A DNA stretch of 64,000 bases. Origin: Chitinibacter sp. GC72 (GTDB lineage: Bacteria; Pseudomonadota; Gammaproteobacteria; Burkholderiales; Chitinibacteraceae). The translations under genes and the position numbers were made by a program. Location: assembly GCF_009760905.1 (NCBI RefSeq), contig NZ_VIRW01000004.1, forward strand, positions 165,665 through 229,664, given 5' to 3'. A model generated the notes under the pieces. The model saw only the letters and a program-made list of their open reading frames with translations, had not been told where the DNA came from and did not search any database. Below are positions 50,672 through 60,011 of this stretch, in pieces (position 1 is the first letter of the stretch; each line of letters starts with the position of its first letter).

Positions 50672-51409
50672 ATGAAAAATGTAGGTTTGATTGGTTACGG
50701 GCGGGCAGGTAAAGCAGTTGCGCGCGTTTTAAATGCAGATGATGCCATCAGCCTGAAATGGGTGGCGCATCGCAATAATGAGAACCTGGTATATACAGAG
50801 TCCTATCCGGTCCTGACTATCAGGAGTACTTCCGACTTTGAGATTTTATTCAATAATCACCCTGTTGATTATGTGATCGATTTCTCTTCCCCTGACAATA
50901 TCATGCTCTATGGCCGCGCAGCAGCCGCTGCCGGTATCCATATCCTATCCGCCAACTCGAATCATCATGAAGCGCAGCTTGCTTTTGCCCGCAGTCTGGC
51001 CGATCAAATCGTGGTGATGTGCAGCCCCAATATTACGGTTGGGATTAATTTTCTAATGATTGCCGCTAAAGCCCTGCAGAAAATTGCGCCGCATGTTGAT
51101 ATTGCGGTGCTTGAAGAGCACTTCAAAGAGAAAAAAGACATATCGGGTACTGCCAAAAAACTGGCGCATGAGCTAAATGTGGGAGATGTCACCTCCTTAC
51201 GCTTAGGGGGAATTGTTGGTCATCACCAGGTGGTGTTTGGTTTTCCCTATCAAACGGTCAGATTTATTCATGACTCGATCAGCCGAGAAGCATTTGGCAC
51301 GGGGGCAATTTATGCTCTGTCGCTGATGGCCAAGCAGCCACCCGGCATGTATGAATTCGCAAACCTGATGCGCCAGGAAGTGATGTCAAATTTGCTTGAT
51401 GTAAGCTAA
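50672..51409 (+). CDS. DapB-like (dihydrodipicolinate reductase homologue) protein
   Basis: 245 residues. NAD(P)-binding start NVGLIGYGRAGKAVARVL, then DYVIDFSSPDN, GIHILSANSN, SPNITVGINFLMI, and the catalytic region VLEEHFKEKKDISGTAKKLA, which parallels DapB's EEHHxxKxDxPSGTA but lacks the second catalytic histidine and the proline. It therefore may act on a related substrate rather than in lysine synthesis, or have lost activity. Located in an operon with NUDIX and, 53 bases further, ClC. Genomes normally have a separate true dapB. Confidence 0.78.
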   Translation: MKNVGLIGYGRAGKAVARVLNADDAISLKWVAHRNNENLVYTESYPVLTIRSTSDFEILFNNHPVDYVIDFSSPDNIMLYGRAAAAAGIHILSANSNHHEAQLAFARSLADQIVVMCSPNITVGINFLMIAAKALQKIAPHVDIAVLEEHFKEKKDISGTAKKLAHELNVGDVTSLRLGGIVGHHQVVFGFPYQTVRFIHDSISREAFGTGAIYALSLMAKQPPGMYEFANLMRQEVMSNLLDVS

Positions 51410-51462
51410 GCGTTGCTATCCCGGTTTTAACACTTCGCACGACACATATCCGGCAGAAAGAC

Positions 51463-52791
51463 GTGAGCCTTCAGTCAACATCATTGCTGTCCATTGTTAA
51501 TGCAATCCGGGTCAGGATTTTGGGTGTTCCGCTGAAAACCAAGACCCAATTGCTGTTCTGGTTTGGTGCTATTCTGGTCGGTATTGCTGCCGTGGCGTTG
51601 GCCACTATCGCCGAATGGGCATCGGGCTTTTTTAGCTGGGCGCAAGCACGCTGGTGGTGGTCGCCCCTGGTGTTGGGGCCGGGCGGTGGCGTACTGATTT
51701 ACTGGCTGATGAATTTGCATGGACCTGGAGCGCAGGGCAGTGGAATTCCACAGGCAAAAGCTGCACTACAGGTACCGGATCAGCTGTTTGTCACCAGACG
51801 TCTGTTGTCTTTGAAAATTGCGGCATTCAAAGCTGTAGGGATTGTGTTGGGGCTGGCCAGCGGCTTTGTCTTGGGGCGTGAAGGGCCGACCGTGCAAATT
51901 GGCGCCAGTATTATGTATTCACTGCGTGATCTAATGTCGGACAATACTGCCGAAGTGCGGCGACAGCTCATTCTGGTGGGCGGCGCAGCCGGGATTGCCG
52001 CCGCATTTAATACCCCGTTGGCCGGAATTGTTTTTGCTTTCGAGGAAATGGCGCGCTCGGTCGAAGAAAAAACCTCGGGCAAATTACTCGGCGCAGTGAT
52101 TCTGGCTGGCATTGTGTCGCTGGCGATTGAGGGAGATTACGTTTACTTTGGTCGAATCCATGCGCCAGCGTTTGCGGTGATCGAGCTGCTCCCCGTGACT
52201 GCAATCAGCCTGTTGTGCGGCTTGATCGGTGGCAGCTTTGCCTGGCTATGTCTCAATACCCGGCGTTGGCTACCGTTGCCACTTCAGCTCTGGCAAAAAG
52301 CCAGGCCTTATCGTTTTATTGCCTGTTGCGGATTACTGATTGCCGCGCTGGGGATGCTGGCACCAATCCATGGCAGCGGTGCCGAGGTGACCCGAGCTGC
52401 CATTGAAAGCCAGCAGGCCTTGCCTTGGTATTTTCTGCCGCTTAAGTTTATTGGTTTGCTCACCACCTTTCTAACGGGTTTGCCCGGTGGCATTTTTGCG
52501 CCATCGCTGGCCATGGGGGCAGGTGTTGGCAGCTGGTTTTCGGGCTTTTTTGCTGCGCCAGTTACGGCAAAACTGATGGCCATTGGCATGGCGGCTATGC
52601 TGGCCGCAGTGACGCGTGCGCCAATTACCGCCGCAATTATTCTTATGGAAATGACTGACGGTCATTCAATGGTGATTTCTTTACTGGTTGCCACCATGAT
52701 TGCATCCATGGTCGCCCGTCGGTTTGGTGCAAATCTATATCACGAGCTGGCTAACAGGGCACTTGTTGCGCTGGAGTTGAAAGCGAAATAA
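51463..52791 (+). CDS. ClC-family chloride channel/transporter
   Basis: 442 residues from a GTG start with a GAAAGA site. Signature segments GAQGSGIPQAKAAL, LGREGPTVQIGASI (gating glutamate present, so either a Cl-/H+ exchanger or a gated channel) and GLPGGIFAPSLAMGAGVG are all seen. About ten to eighteen hydrophobic helices. Shares direction with the NUDIX/DapB-like pair. Often associated with acid resistance. Confidence 0.9.
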   Translation: MSLQSTSLLSIVNAIRVRILGVPLKTKTQLLFWFGAILVGIAAVALATIAEWASGFFSWAQARWWWSPLVLGPGGGVLIYWLMNLHGPGAQGSGIPQAKAALQVPDQLFVTRRLLSLKIAAFKAVGIVLGLASGFVLGREGPTVQIGASIMYSLRDLMSDNTAEVRRQLILVGGAAGIAAAFNTPLAGIVFAFEEMARSVEEKTSGKLLGAVILAGIVSLAIEGDYVYFGRIHAPAFAVIELLPVTAISLLCGLIGGSFAWLCLNTRRWLPLPLQLWQKARPYRFIACCGLLIAALGMLAPIHGSGAEVTRAAIESQQALPWYFLPLKFIGLLTTFLTGLPGGIFAPSLAMGAGVGSWFSGFFAAPVTAKLMAIGMAAMLAAVTRAPITAAIILMEMTDGHSMVISLLVATMIASMVARRFGANLYHELANRALVALELKAK

Positions 52792-52793
52792 AC

Positions 52794-52808
52794 CGGTGTG
52801 CAACACCG
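52794..52808. terminator. Small stem-loop between convergent ClC and NUDIX genes
   Basis: CGGTGT and ACACCG around GCA; weak and without a T-run, but placed exactly between two convergent stops. Confidence 0.35.
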
Positions 52809-52814
52809 ATTAAA

Positions 52815-53327
52815 TTATTGATCTTTCTGCCGCTTTAATAGCCAGGTTTCGCGTAGAATCGACATTCCCATACTGCTAGATTGGGTGGCGATGATTTGCT
52901 CATTGTGCGCAATCGCTAGCTCCAGATTGACCCATCTTGCATTCATACCATTTTTAATTTCGTAGTGCTCCATTTTGGTCTTGCCCAGCTCGTGGGCAAT
53001 CTGGCACACGTAAATATAAGAGCGCATGAACAACACATCGTGATCCGGCTTTAGACTGGGACGATATTCATCGAGATAACCATATTCGCTAAGGATTTGA
53101 ATATCTTGTGCACCAGTTTCCTCCTGCAGCTCGCGTCGCAAGGCTGCGGCCAAATCTTCCCCTTCATCCACGCCACCACCGGGCAAACTGTAATCGTCAT
53201 AGCGGCGAGTGTAGAGCAGCAAAATGTCATCGCCATCGCGGATTATCGCCCGTACGGCGCGGCGATTGGCGATGCGGCCATCAATGGCGGTGACGCCGGG
53301 GTGAATGAGCGTAGTCAGGAGTTCCAA
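52815..53327 (-). CDS. NUDIX hydrolase (copy 2)
   Basis: 170 residues. NUDIX box GGGVDEGEDLAAALRREL...QEETGA is complete. Clear paralogue of the gene at 50128 over its whole length (shared RAII, LLLYT, DYSLPGGGV, GYLDEYRPS, MGMSILRETWLLK). The two copies bracket the DapB-like and ClC genes in inverted orientation. Substrate unknown. Confidence 0.86.
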   Translation of the reverse strand: MELLTTLIHPGVTAIDGRIANRRAVRAIIRDGDDILLLYTRRYDDYSLPGGGVDEGEDLAAALRRELQEETGAQDIQILSEYGYLDEYRPSLKPDHDVLFMRSYIYVCQIAHELGKTKMEHYEIKNGMNARWVNLELAIAHNEQIIATQSSSMGMSILRETWLLKRQKDQ

Positions 53328-53380
53328 GGCTTGATTTTCCAGTGGAAAGCCAGCCGATTTGAGCTGGCTGATACAACGGA

Positions 53381-54901
53381 TTAATTCAATTTGTTATCCG
53401 CAATATGATAGTGCGGATCTTCAAATTCATTCACTTCGACCATGTGTTTGGCTTTTTCTAATACCTCCAGACAATCAGGGCTAAGGTGGCGTAGATGCAG
53501 CGTTTTGCCCGCTTGGCTATAGCGCACTGCCAGCGAATCAATTGCTTCTATCGCCGAATGGTCGACCACCTTGGCATTGCGAAACTCAATCACCACATGT
53601 TGCGGGTCATTTTTTGGATCAAAAAGCGCAGCAAAATTAGCTGTCGAAGCAAAAAAAAGCGAACCTTTGAGCGTATAGACTTTCCAGCCCTGCGTATCTT
53701 CGCTGATGCTCACTTCAATCTGCTTGGCATGTTGCCAGGCAAAAACCAGCGCTGCGAACACCACGCCGGTCAATACCGCAATCGCCAAATCAGTCAACAC
53801 GGTAATTACCGTTACACCAATCACAATAATTGCGTCCTGACGCGGGATTCTGTGCAGAGCCTGCAAACTGCCCCATTCAAAGGTTTTTTGGCAAACCACG
53901 AACATTACGCCAATCAGCGCAGCAAGCGGAATCATCTCGATCCATGTCGACAGAAACAGGATAAAAGCCAGCAAGAACACGGCAGCAGCAATGCCTGAAA
54001 TTCGATGGCGAGCGCCGTTATTTATATTGATCATGCTCTGACCAATCATCGCGCAGCCACCCATCGTTGCAAAAAAACCGGCAACAACGTTAGCCAAGCC
54101 CTGCGCCATGCTTTCGCGGTTCGGTTTACCACGTGTGTCGGTGATCTCGTCGATCAGATTGAGGGTCAGCAAAGTTTCAATCAAACCAATCGCCGCCAGA
54201 ATCAGTGCGTAGGGGAAAATGACATAAAAGGTATCAAAGTTCAGTGGCACTTGTGGCAGATGAAACTGCGGCAAGCCACCTGCAATCGAGCCCATGTCCC
54301 CGACAGTTTTGCTATCAATGCCAAAGCCTGCGACCATGCCGGAAACAATCAGAATTGCGGCCAATGTTGAAGGAATGGCCGTCGTTAATTTGGGTAGCAG
54401 ATAAATGATCGCCATCGTCAACCCGATCAGCCCCAGCATCATATATAGCGCTGAGCCACTTATCCAGCCCGGCAAACCATCCGCGTTTAGGATTTTAAAG
54501 TGCCCGAATTGCGCCATAAAAACCACAATTGCCAAGCCATTTACAAAACCTAGCATCACCGAATGTGGCACCATGCGGATGAATTTACCAAGCTTGAAGG
54601 CCGCAAAAATAAGTTGCAAAACCCCCATCAACACAACGGTGGCAAAAAGATACTCTACACCGTGTTGCGTCACCAGACTCACCATTACCACTGCCAAAGC
54701 GCCGGTTGCACCAGAAATCATGCCGGGGCGGCCGCCGAATGCTGCAGTGATCAGGCAGACAATAAATGCTGCATACAAGCCTGTTAGTGGGCTCACGTGT
54801 GCCACAAGGGCAAAAGCAATAGCCTCAGGTACCAAAGCTAGTGATACAGTCAGGCCGCTCAATATATTGGTCTTGAGATTAGCGGGGTTGAGTGTAAGCA
54901 C
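53381..54901 (-). CDS. SulP-family anion transporter with STAS domain
   Basis: 506 residues from a GTG start with a good AAAGGAG site. Family segments near the N-terminus (LSGLTVSLALVPEAIAFALVAHVSPLTGLYAAF; GGRPGMISGATGALAVVMVSLV) and about ten helices, then a C-terminal STAS domain (QHVVIEFRNAKVVDHSAIEAID). These carry sulfate, bicarbonate or dicarboxylates; the substrate cannot be chosen here. An AGCCAGC/GCTGGCT stem-loop (about 53347-53368) lies between its stop and the NUDIX start. Confidence 0.9.
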   Translation of the reverse strand: MLTLNPANLKTNILSGLTVSLALVPEAIAFALVAHVSPLTGLYAAFIVCLITAAFGGRPGMISGATGALAVVMVSLVTQHGVEYLFATVVLMGVLQLIFAAFKLGKFIRMVPHSVMLGFVNGLAIVVFMAQFGHFKILNADGLPGWISGSALYMMLGLIGLTMAIIYLLPKLTTAIPSTLAAILIVSGMVAGFGIDSKTVGDMGSIAGGLPQFHLPQVPLNFDTFYVIFPYALILAAIGLIETLLTLNLIDEITDTRGKPNRESMAQGLANVVAGFFATMGGCAMIGQSMININNGARHRISGIAAAVFLLAFILFLSTWIEMIPLAALIGVMFVVCQKTFEWGSLQALHRIPRQDAIIVIGVTVITVLTDLAIAVLTGVVFAALVFAWQHAKQIEVSISEDTQGWKVYTLKGSLFFASTANFAALFDPKNDPQHVVIEFRNAKVVDHSAIEAIDSLAVRYSQAGKTLHLRHLSPDCLEVLEKAKHMVEVNEFEDPHYHIADNKLN

Positions 54902-55170
54902 AAATAACTCCTTTGGGAAAATGGGATACCGCTGCCCACAGGACCGAGATGGTCTGTGATTGTAGACATTGGTTAAATTTTAGTGGCAATAAAAACGACT
55001 CAGGATCGAAACCTGAGGGGGTGACCGACAGCAGAAGGATTGCTAGAGGGAAACGACAAGGGGCTGGCCGAAGCTGATTGACATCAAAGCAAAATTTTAG
55101 CACGGGAGTGGTTCAAAAATCAGTGGCTGATTATCGTTTGTGCGAAGCCTCTTTCTTGGATGGGGGCAGC
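54902..55170. other. Intergenic stretch upstream of SulP
   Basis: About 310 bases separate the SulP start from the ahpF stop. Apart from the terminator at 55171 and presumably the SulP promoter I see no gene or repeat. Confidence 0.4.
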
Positions 55171-55202
55171 AAAAAAGCCCGCATAGGACAGCGGGCTTTT
55201 TT
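55171..55202 (-). terminator. Terminator after ahpF
   Basis: AAAAAAGCCCGC and GCGGGCTTTTTT flank an 8-base loop; the A-run on the plus strand is the T-run for the minus-strand ahpF transcript. Confidence 0.9.
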
Positions 55203-55214
55203 GCCAAGGACAAT

Positions 55215-56771
55215 TCATTGTCCGCTGCGGATTAGGAAATCAAACGCACTGAGCGACGCTTTTGCACCTTCGCCCATCGCAATAATGATTTGCTTGAACG
55301 GTGTCGTCGTCGCGTCTCCTGCGGCAAACACGCCGGGCATAGACGTGCGGCCGTGGCTGTCGACCTCAATTTCACCGCGCGGGCTCAAATCCAGCGTGCC
55401 TTTGAGCCAGTCGGTATTGGGCAACAAACCGATCTGGACAAAAATGCCTTCCAGCTCAACTTGCTGCGCGGCGCCACTGACGCGGTCGGTATACGCCAAA
55501 CCATTCACTTTTTGCCCGTCGCCGAGTACGGCGGTGGTTTGTGCATGGGTGATGATGGTGACATTGGCCAAGCTGCGTAATTTGTTTTGCAGCACCGCAT
55601 CGGCACGCAAGGCATCGCCAAACTCCAGCAAGGTCACATGCTGCACAATGCCGGCCAGATCAATCGCTGCTTCCACGCCGGAATTGCCGCCGCCGATGAC
55701 CGCCACGCGCTTGCCTTTAAACAGCGGGCCATCGCAATGCGGGCAATAGGCCACGCCACGACCGCGATACTCCTGCTCGCCCGGCACATTCATTTCGCGC
55801 CAGCGGGCACCGGTTGAAATTATCACGCTGCGGCTTTTTAGCGTCGCGCCGCTGGCTAGTTGCACTTCAATCAGCTGGCTGGCGTCATCGGCCACCAGCT
55901 TGTTGGCGCGTTGCAGATTCATAATATCAACATCGTACTCACGCACATGGCTCTCAAGCGCTGCGGCGAGTTTAGGGCCTTCGGTTTCTTTAACCGAAAT
56001 AAAGTTCTCAATGCCCATCGTGTCGAGCACCTGGCCGCCAAAACGTTCAGCCACCACGCCGATGCGAATGCCTTTGCGTGCGGCATAGACTGCCGCGGCC
56101 GAGCCAGCGGGGCCGCCGCCAACGATCAATACATCAAATGGCGCTTTAGCGTTGATTTCTTCGCTTTGACGCTCGGTGCTGCCAGTGTCGATTTTGGCGA
56201 TGATTTCTTCCAACGTCATCCGGCCCTGACCAAACGGCTGGCCGTTGAGCAAAATCGTTGGCACCGCCATGATTTGCCGCTCGGTCACTTCCGCTTGGAA
56301 TAGTGCGCCATCAACCATTTCATGACGAATATTCGGGTTTAGCACCGATAGCAAATTGAGTGCCTGCACTACATCTGGGCAGTTATGGCAGGACAGCGAG
56401 ACGAATGTTGTGAATTCAAATGTACCTTTCAGTGCCTTGATTGTCGCAATCGTCGCGTCGTCGACGCGGGGTGGATGGCCGCCGGTTTGTAGCAGGCCGA
56501 GCACCAAAGAAGTAAATTCGTGCCCCAATGGAATACCGGCAAAGCTTACACGCGGCGCCTCGCCGACGCGGGCAATCGCAAATGAAGGTTTACGATCATT
56601 ATTACCATCAAAACGCACGCTAATTTTATTGTTTAGCGCGGCAATTTCGCCAAGCAAAGTGCGAATTTCTGCTGCCGCGCTGCTGTCGTCGAGCGAGGCG
56701 ATTAATTCAATCGGGTGTTGCAGTTTTTCAAGGTAAGCCGATAGCTGGGCTTTGATTTGTGCATCAAGCAT
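55215..56771 (-). CDS. ahpF: Alkyl hydroperoxide reductase subunit F
   Basis: 518 residues. N-terminal tandem thioredoxin-like domain with redox pair in [12 protein letters not shown] site [18 protein letters not shown], active-site pair [12 protein letters not shown] site [17 protein letters not shown] and C-terminal [12 protein letters not shown]. Passes electrons from NADH to AhpC for peroxide reduction. Located 197 bases downstream of ahpC on the same strand, separated by a 47-bp element. Confidence 0.97.
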   Translation of the reverse strand: MLDAQIKAQLSAYLEKLQHPIELIASLDDSSAAAEIRTLLGEIAALNNKISVRFDGNNDRKPSFAIARVGEAPRVSFAGIPLGHEFTSLVLGLLQTGGHPPRVDDATIATIKALKGTFEFTTFVSLSCHNCPDVVQALNLLSVLNPNIRHEMVDGALFQAEVTERQIMAVPTILLNGQPFGQGRMTLEEIIAKIDTGSTERQSEEINAKAPFDVLIVGGGPAGSAAAVYAARKGIRIGVVAERFGGQVLDTMGIENFISVKETEGPKLAAALESHVREYDVDIMNLQRANKLVADDASQLIEVQLASGATLKSRSVIISTGARWREMNVPGEQEYRGRGVAYCPHCDGPLFKGKRVAVIGGGNSGVEAAIDLAGIVQHVTLLEFGDALRADAVLQNKLRSLANVTIITHAQTTAVLGDGQKVNGLAYTDRVSGAAQQVELEGIFVQIGLLPNTDWLKGTLDLSPRGEIEVDSHGRTSMPGVFAAGDATTTPFKQIIIAMGEGAKASLSAFDFLIRSGQ

Positions 56772-56813
56772 AGGTGTACTCCAACAGAATTTTACTGATT
56801 AGCCAACGCGAGG

Positions 56814-56860
56814 GGTATGTGTCTGAAGGTATCTTGTGGATTGTTCTTCAGGGGGATACC
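56814..56860. repeat. 47-bp palindromic element between ahpC and ahpF
   Basis: Perfect GGTAT/ATACC ends, CTGAAG at positions 10-15 mirrored by CTTCAG, with an internal loop of 4 bases between them. ATTGTTCT at positions 27-34. Confidence 0.88.
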
Positions 56861-56968
56861 TGGCTATGTATTTGGGTGAAGGCTTGGGCTGATCACTAAA
56901 ATCCATGCCGCCGTAGCGGCATAGAGGGGAGGCCTTGCGGCCCCCGAGCCGAGTGAAATGCAATCAGC

Positions 56969-57532
56969 TTAGATTTTGCCGACCAGATCCAGTGATGGCT
57001 TCAGCGTCGCTTCGCCTGGTGTCCATTTAGCTGGGCATACTTCGCCTGGATTGTTGGCGATGTGTTGCGCAGCTTGTACTTTGCGCAACAACTCTTTCGC
57101 ATCACGGCCAATACCTAAGTCGTGAATTTCAGCCACTTTGATCTCGCCTTCTGGGTTGATCACGAAAGTACCTCGCAATGCCAGACCCTCTTCTTCGATC
57201 ATCACGTCAAAATTGCGGGTGATCGTACCAGTTGGGTCGCCAATCATTGGGTACTGGATTTTGGCAATCGTTTCAGATGCATCGTGCCAAGCTTTGTGCG
57301 TGAAGTGCGTGTCAGTTGAAACTGAGTAAACTTCAACACCGATTTTTTGGAATTCGCCATACACATCTGCCAAGTCACCCAATTCAGTTGGGCAAACAAA
57401 CGTAAAGTCAGCAGGGTAGAAGAAAACCACCGACCATTTGCCTTTGACCGATTCGTCGCTCACCGGGATAAATTGGCCGTTCTGGTAAGCAGTGGCTTTG
57501 AAAGGTTTGATTACGGTATTGATGATCGCCAT
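56969..57532 (-). CDS. ahpC: Alkyl hydroperoxide reductase subunit C (peroxiredoxin)
   Basis: 187 residues, the standard AhpC length. Peroxidatic cysteine in [14 protein letters not shown] and resolving cysteine in GEVCPAKW. Reduces H2O2 and organic peroxides with electrons from AhpF. Ribosome site AAGGAACGACAAC. The 208-base gap upstream should hold the promoter; I could not find a full OxyR-type site (four spaced ATAG/CTAT blocks). Confidence 0.97.
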   Translation of the reverse strand: MAIINTVIKPFKATAYQNGQFIPVSDESVKGKWSVVFFYPADFTFVCPTELGDLADVYGEFQKIGVEVYSVSTDTHFTHKAWHDASETIAKIQYPMIGDPTGTITRNFDVMIEEEGLALRGTFVINPEGEIKVAEIHDLGIGRDAKELLRKVQAAQHIANNPGEVCPAKWTPGEATLKPSLDLVGKI

Positions 57533-57662
57533 GTTGTCGTTCCTTGTTGAGGAGAGTTGTTAAAAGAGACAGGAGCGATCATAGAGAGGATGATCTGATA
57601 GATAAAATTGTATGTTTTAATTGATCCGTTAGCTAAAAACAATTGATTGAGTTTTTAGTATG

Positions 57663-57709
57663 GGTATATGGCTGAAATGAAATGACTGTTTGGGTTTTAA
57701 GGCTATACC
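57663..57709. repeat. 47-bp palindromic element upstream of ahpC
   Basis: Perfect GGTAT/ATACC ends extended to GGGTATA/TATACCC. It lies 32 bases past the stop of the solute-binding gene on the minus strand and 130 bases upstream of ahpC. Confidence 0.85.
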
Positions 57710-57740
57710 CTGTTACAGGCTTGAAGCTTGCTACGCCACT

Positions 57741-58481
57741 TCAGTCAATTGGTTTGAAATAGGGGTGCTGCATGCCGGACGATAGCTGGTATTTCTGCGC
57801 CAGCAATTCGTAAAAGCCATTGTTGCGCAGCTCGCGCAGCGCCAGATTAAAGCGGTCTCGCGCGCTGGCCTCGCGAAAAATCAGCCGGTATTGGGTGGGC
57901 GGAAAAAGGGCAAATGGACACAAGGCGCGGCTGTTTTTCGGGTCTACTTCACGGTTGAAGTGCTTGAAAATATTGATGTCGCTGATGGCGACCTGAATAT
58001 GCCCGGCCCAGAGCATGCGGTTGAGCAGGTATTGCGGGCTGACTTCGCGATAGCGCTGATTATCAGTGTTGATGCGGGCAAAGTCCGCACCCAGCAATTG
58101 GCTGGCATTGTGAAAGGCGGCAATATTGTAGCGCGTCAGATCGCTGATTTGCTGCAGCCGGACATTGTCCTTGCACAAAGTCACTGCCATATTCTGGTAG
58201 ACAATATAGGGCTCGGATGCAATGGCGCCGGTTGCTGCGATGGTGGCGTCCAGCTTGCCGACAGCCAGCAGGCCTTGCGAGCGCTTGTTGGGCATGTGCT
58301 GGACGTCGAGCTGGAATCCGGCGCGTTGGAGTGCGGTGACAATCAGCTCATACTCCACGCCGGAATGCGTATCCTGCAGAATATACGGTGGCTTGTGTTC
58401 ACCCACCGCGACGCGAAACAGCGGCGCCGACATCGCGCCGCTGGCGAGTAAGAATCCAAGGCTTGCTAACAGTGCCCGCAT
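57741..58481 (-). CDS. Periplasmic amino-acid-type solute-binding protein
   Basis: 246 residues. Signal peptide (LLASLGFLLASGAMSA) and SBP_bac_3 fold (FRVAVGEHKPPYIL; DATIAATGAIASEPYIVYQN). No transporter subunits are adjacent, so it may be an orphan receptor. The ATG at 58481 has a GAGGG site; the frame is open further upstream. Downstream of trpS in the opposite sense of ahpC context: all three minus-strand genes are separated by gaps. Confidence 0.78.
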   Translation of the reverse strand: MRALLASLGFLLASGAMSAPLFRVAVGEHKPPYILQDTHSGVEYELIVTALQRAGFQLDVQHMPNKRSQGLLAVGKLDATIAATGAIASEPYIVYQNMAVTLCKDNVRLQQISDLTRYNIAAFHNASQLLGADFARINTDNQRYREVSPQYLLNRMLWAGHIQVAISDINIFKHFNREVDPKNSRALCPFALFPPTQYRLIFREASARDRFNLALRELRNNGFYELLAQKYQLSSGMQHPYFKPID

Positions 58482-58561
58482 CAATCCCTCGCTGGATATG
58501 TCCATCGCCCGTTCTGCGGCATCAGTCGTAGTGACGCCGGACAGGACGGGCATGTTGTAAC

Positions 58562-59857
58562 TTAGACGGCGCTTAGCGCGTCCAGTGCCACAGCAACATC
58601 ATCTGTCACAATGCCATCGGCCAGTTTGACCGGCGCATCGGCATCCAGTGCCGCGATGCCTTCTTTTTTCAGCTTGCCCACCCATTGCCCGGCATCTTTG
58701 CCCGAAGCAAAGCCCTGGCTTTCCAGCAGCAAACGACCCGTGGCATCGCTGAAATTGAAATAGAACTGGCCGTCAGCGAGGCGGAATTGCTTGAACATCG
58801 GCAGTGCGACTTTCACCGCTTTTTCTTTTGCTTGCGAAATTGCGTTCATGCGGCGCAGGCCAACCGCTTCGCGCACTTCCTTGAGTAGCGGCGCCGCCAC
58901 TGCGCGTGCTTTGGCTGCGCCAATCTGTAGCAACTCTTCAATGCGCTCCGGGTGTGCCATCAGCTCGGCGTAGCGCTCGCGCATCGGGCCAATCTGGCTT
59001 TCGATCAGTTCAAGCAATTGTTTTTTCGCGTCGCCCCAGCCCAGACCGGCGATCAGATCGGTTTTAAATTTTGCTGCCTGCTCGGCTGTCGCAAACGCCT
59101 CATAGATGGTCACCAGATGGCATTCCGGATCTTTCGGTTCGCCCGGCAGCAGGCTGTTGGTGACGATCTTGGCAATCGCATCTTTCAGCGCCTTGCTGCC
59201 GCCTTCAAATAGCGGAATTGTATTGTCATATGATTTGCTCATTTTGCGGCCATCGAGCCCCGGCAAGGTGGCAACGTGTTCTTCGATATGTGCTTCGGGC
59301 AAAATAAACAGCTCTTTGCCCGCGCCAAACATATGGTTGAAACGGGCGGCAACGTCACGCGCCATTTCGATATGCTGGATCTGATCACGTCCCACCGGTA
59401 CTTTGTGCGGGTTAAACAGCAGAATGTCGGCGGCCATCAGAATCGGGTAGCAAAACAGGCCCATCGTGACGCCATGATCGGGGTCTTCACCGGCGGCTTC
59501 GTTGATGTCTGTGCTGGCTTTGTAAGCGTGCGCGCGATTCATCTGGCCTTTAGCCGTCACGCAGGTCAGCAGCCAGTTCAGCTCGGTGACTTCAGGAACG
59601 TCCGACTGGCGATAGAAAGTGACGCGCTCGGGGTCGAGACCCGCTGCGAGCCAGGTTGCGGCGATCTCCAGCCGAGAGCGCTCGATGCGTGCCGGATCGT
59701 CGCATTTGATCAGCGCATGGTAGTCGGCCATAAAAAAGAAGCAGTCGGTCTCTTGCGATTGGCTGGCCACAATGGCGGGGCGAATTGCGCCAACGTAATT
59801 GCCCAGATGTGGTGTGCCTGAAGTCGTAATCCCGGTTAAAACACGCGTGCTGCTCAT
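58562..59857 (-). CDS. trpS: Tryptophanyl-tRNA synthetase
   Basis: 431 residues. Class I signatures: [14 protein letters not shown] (HIGH-type) near residue 15 and [10 protein letters not shown] (KMSKS) near residue 202. The length is on the long side of the family (bacterial TrpRS usually 325-435), with an extra C-terminal segment of about 70 residues. Charges tRNA-Trp; essential. Starts MSSTRVLTG at 59857. Confidence 0.95.
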   Translation of the reverse strand: MSSTRVLTGITTSGTPHLGNYVGAIRPAIVASQSQETDCFFFMADYHALIKCDDPARIERSRLEIAATWLAAGLDPERVTFYRQSDVPEVTELNWLLTCVTAKGQMNRAHAYKASTDINEAAGEDPDHGVTMGLFCYPILMAADILLFNPHKVPVGRDQIQHIEMARDVAARFNHMFGAGKELFILPEAHIEEHVATLPGLDGRKMSKSYDNTIPLFEGGSKALKDAIAKIVTNSLLPGEPKDPECHLVTIYEAFATAEQAAKFKTDLIAGLGWGDAKKQLLELIESQIGPMRERYAELMAHPERIEELLQIGAAKARAVAAPLLKEVREAVGLRRMNAISQAKEKAVKVALPMFKQFRLADGQFYFNFSDATGRLLLESQGFASGKDAGQWVGKLKKEGIAALDADAPVKLADGIVTDDVAVALDALSAV

Positions 59858-60011
59858 TTTTATATCCCTGAAGCGAGTAAAGCGAAATAGCGGACAAGTC
59901 TAGCAGCGTCGGCGCCCGATGTGTGTGTTTTGGCACAAGATTGCGCTGGTTTTCAAGCTAAATTCTGTTAGGCTGGCTGCCTGTTTCAGATTGTTTGCCT
60001 TGTGCCCGCCT

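Noticed and set aside
57533-57740. OxyR binding site upstream of ahpC
   Set aside because: ATAG occurs twice near 57580 but not with the 7-base spacing of four ATAG/CTAT blocks needed.
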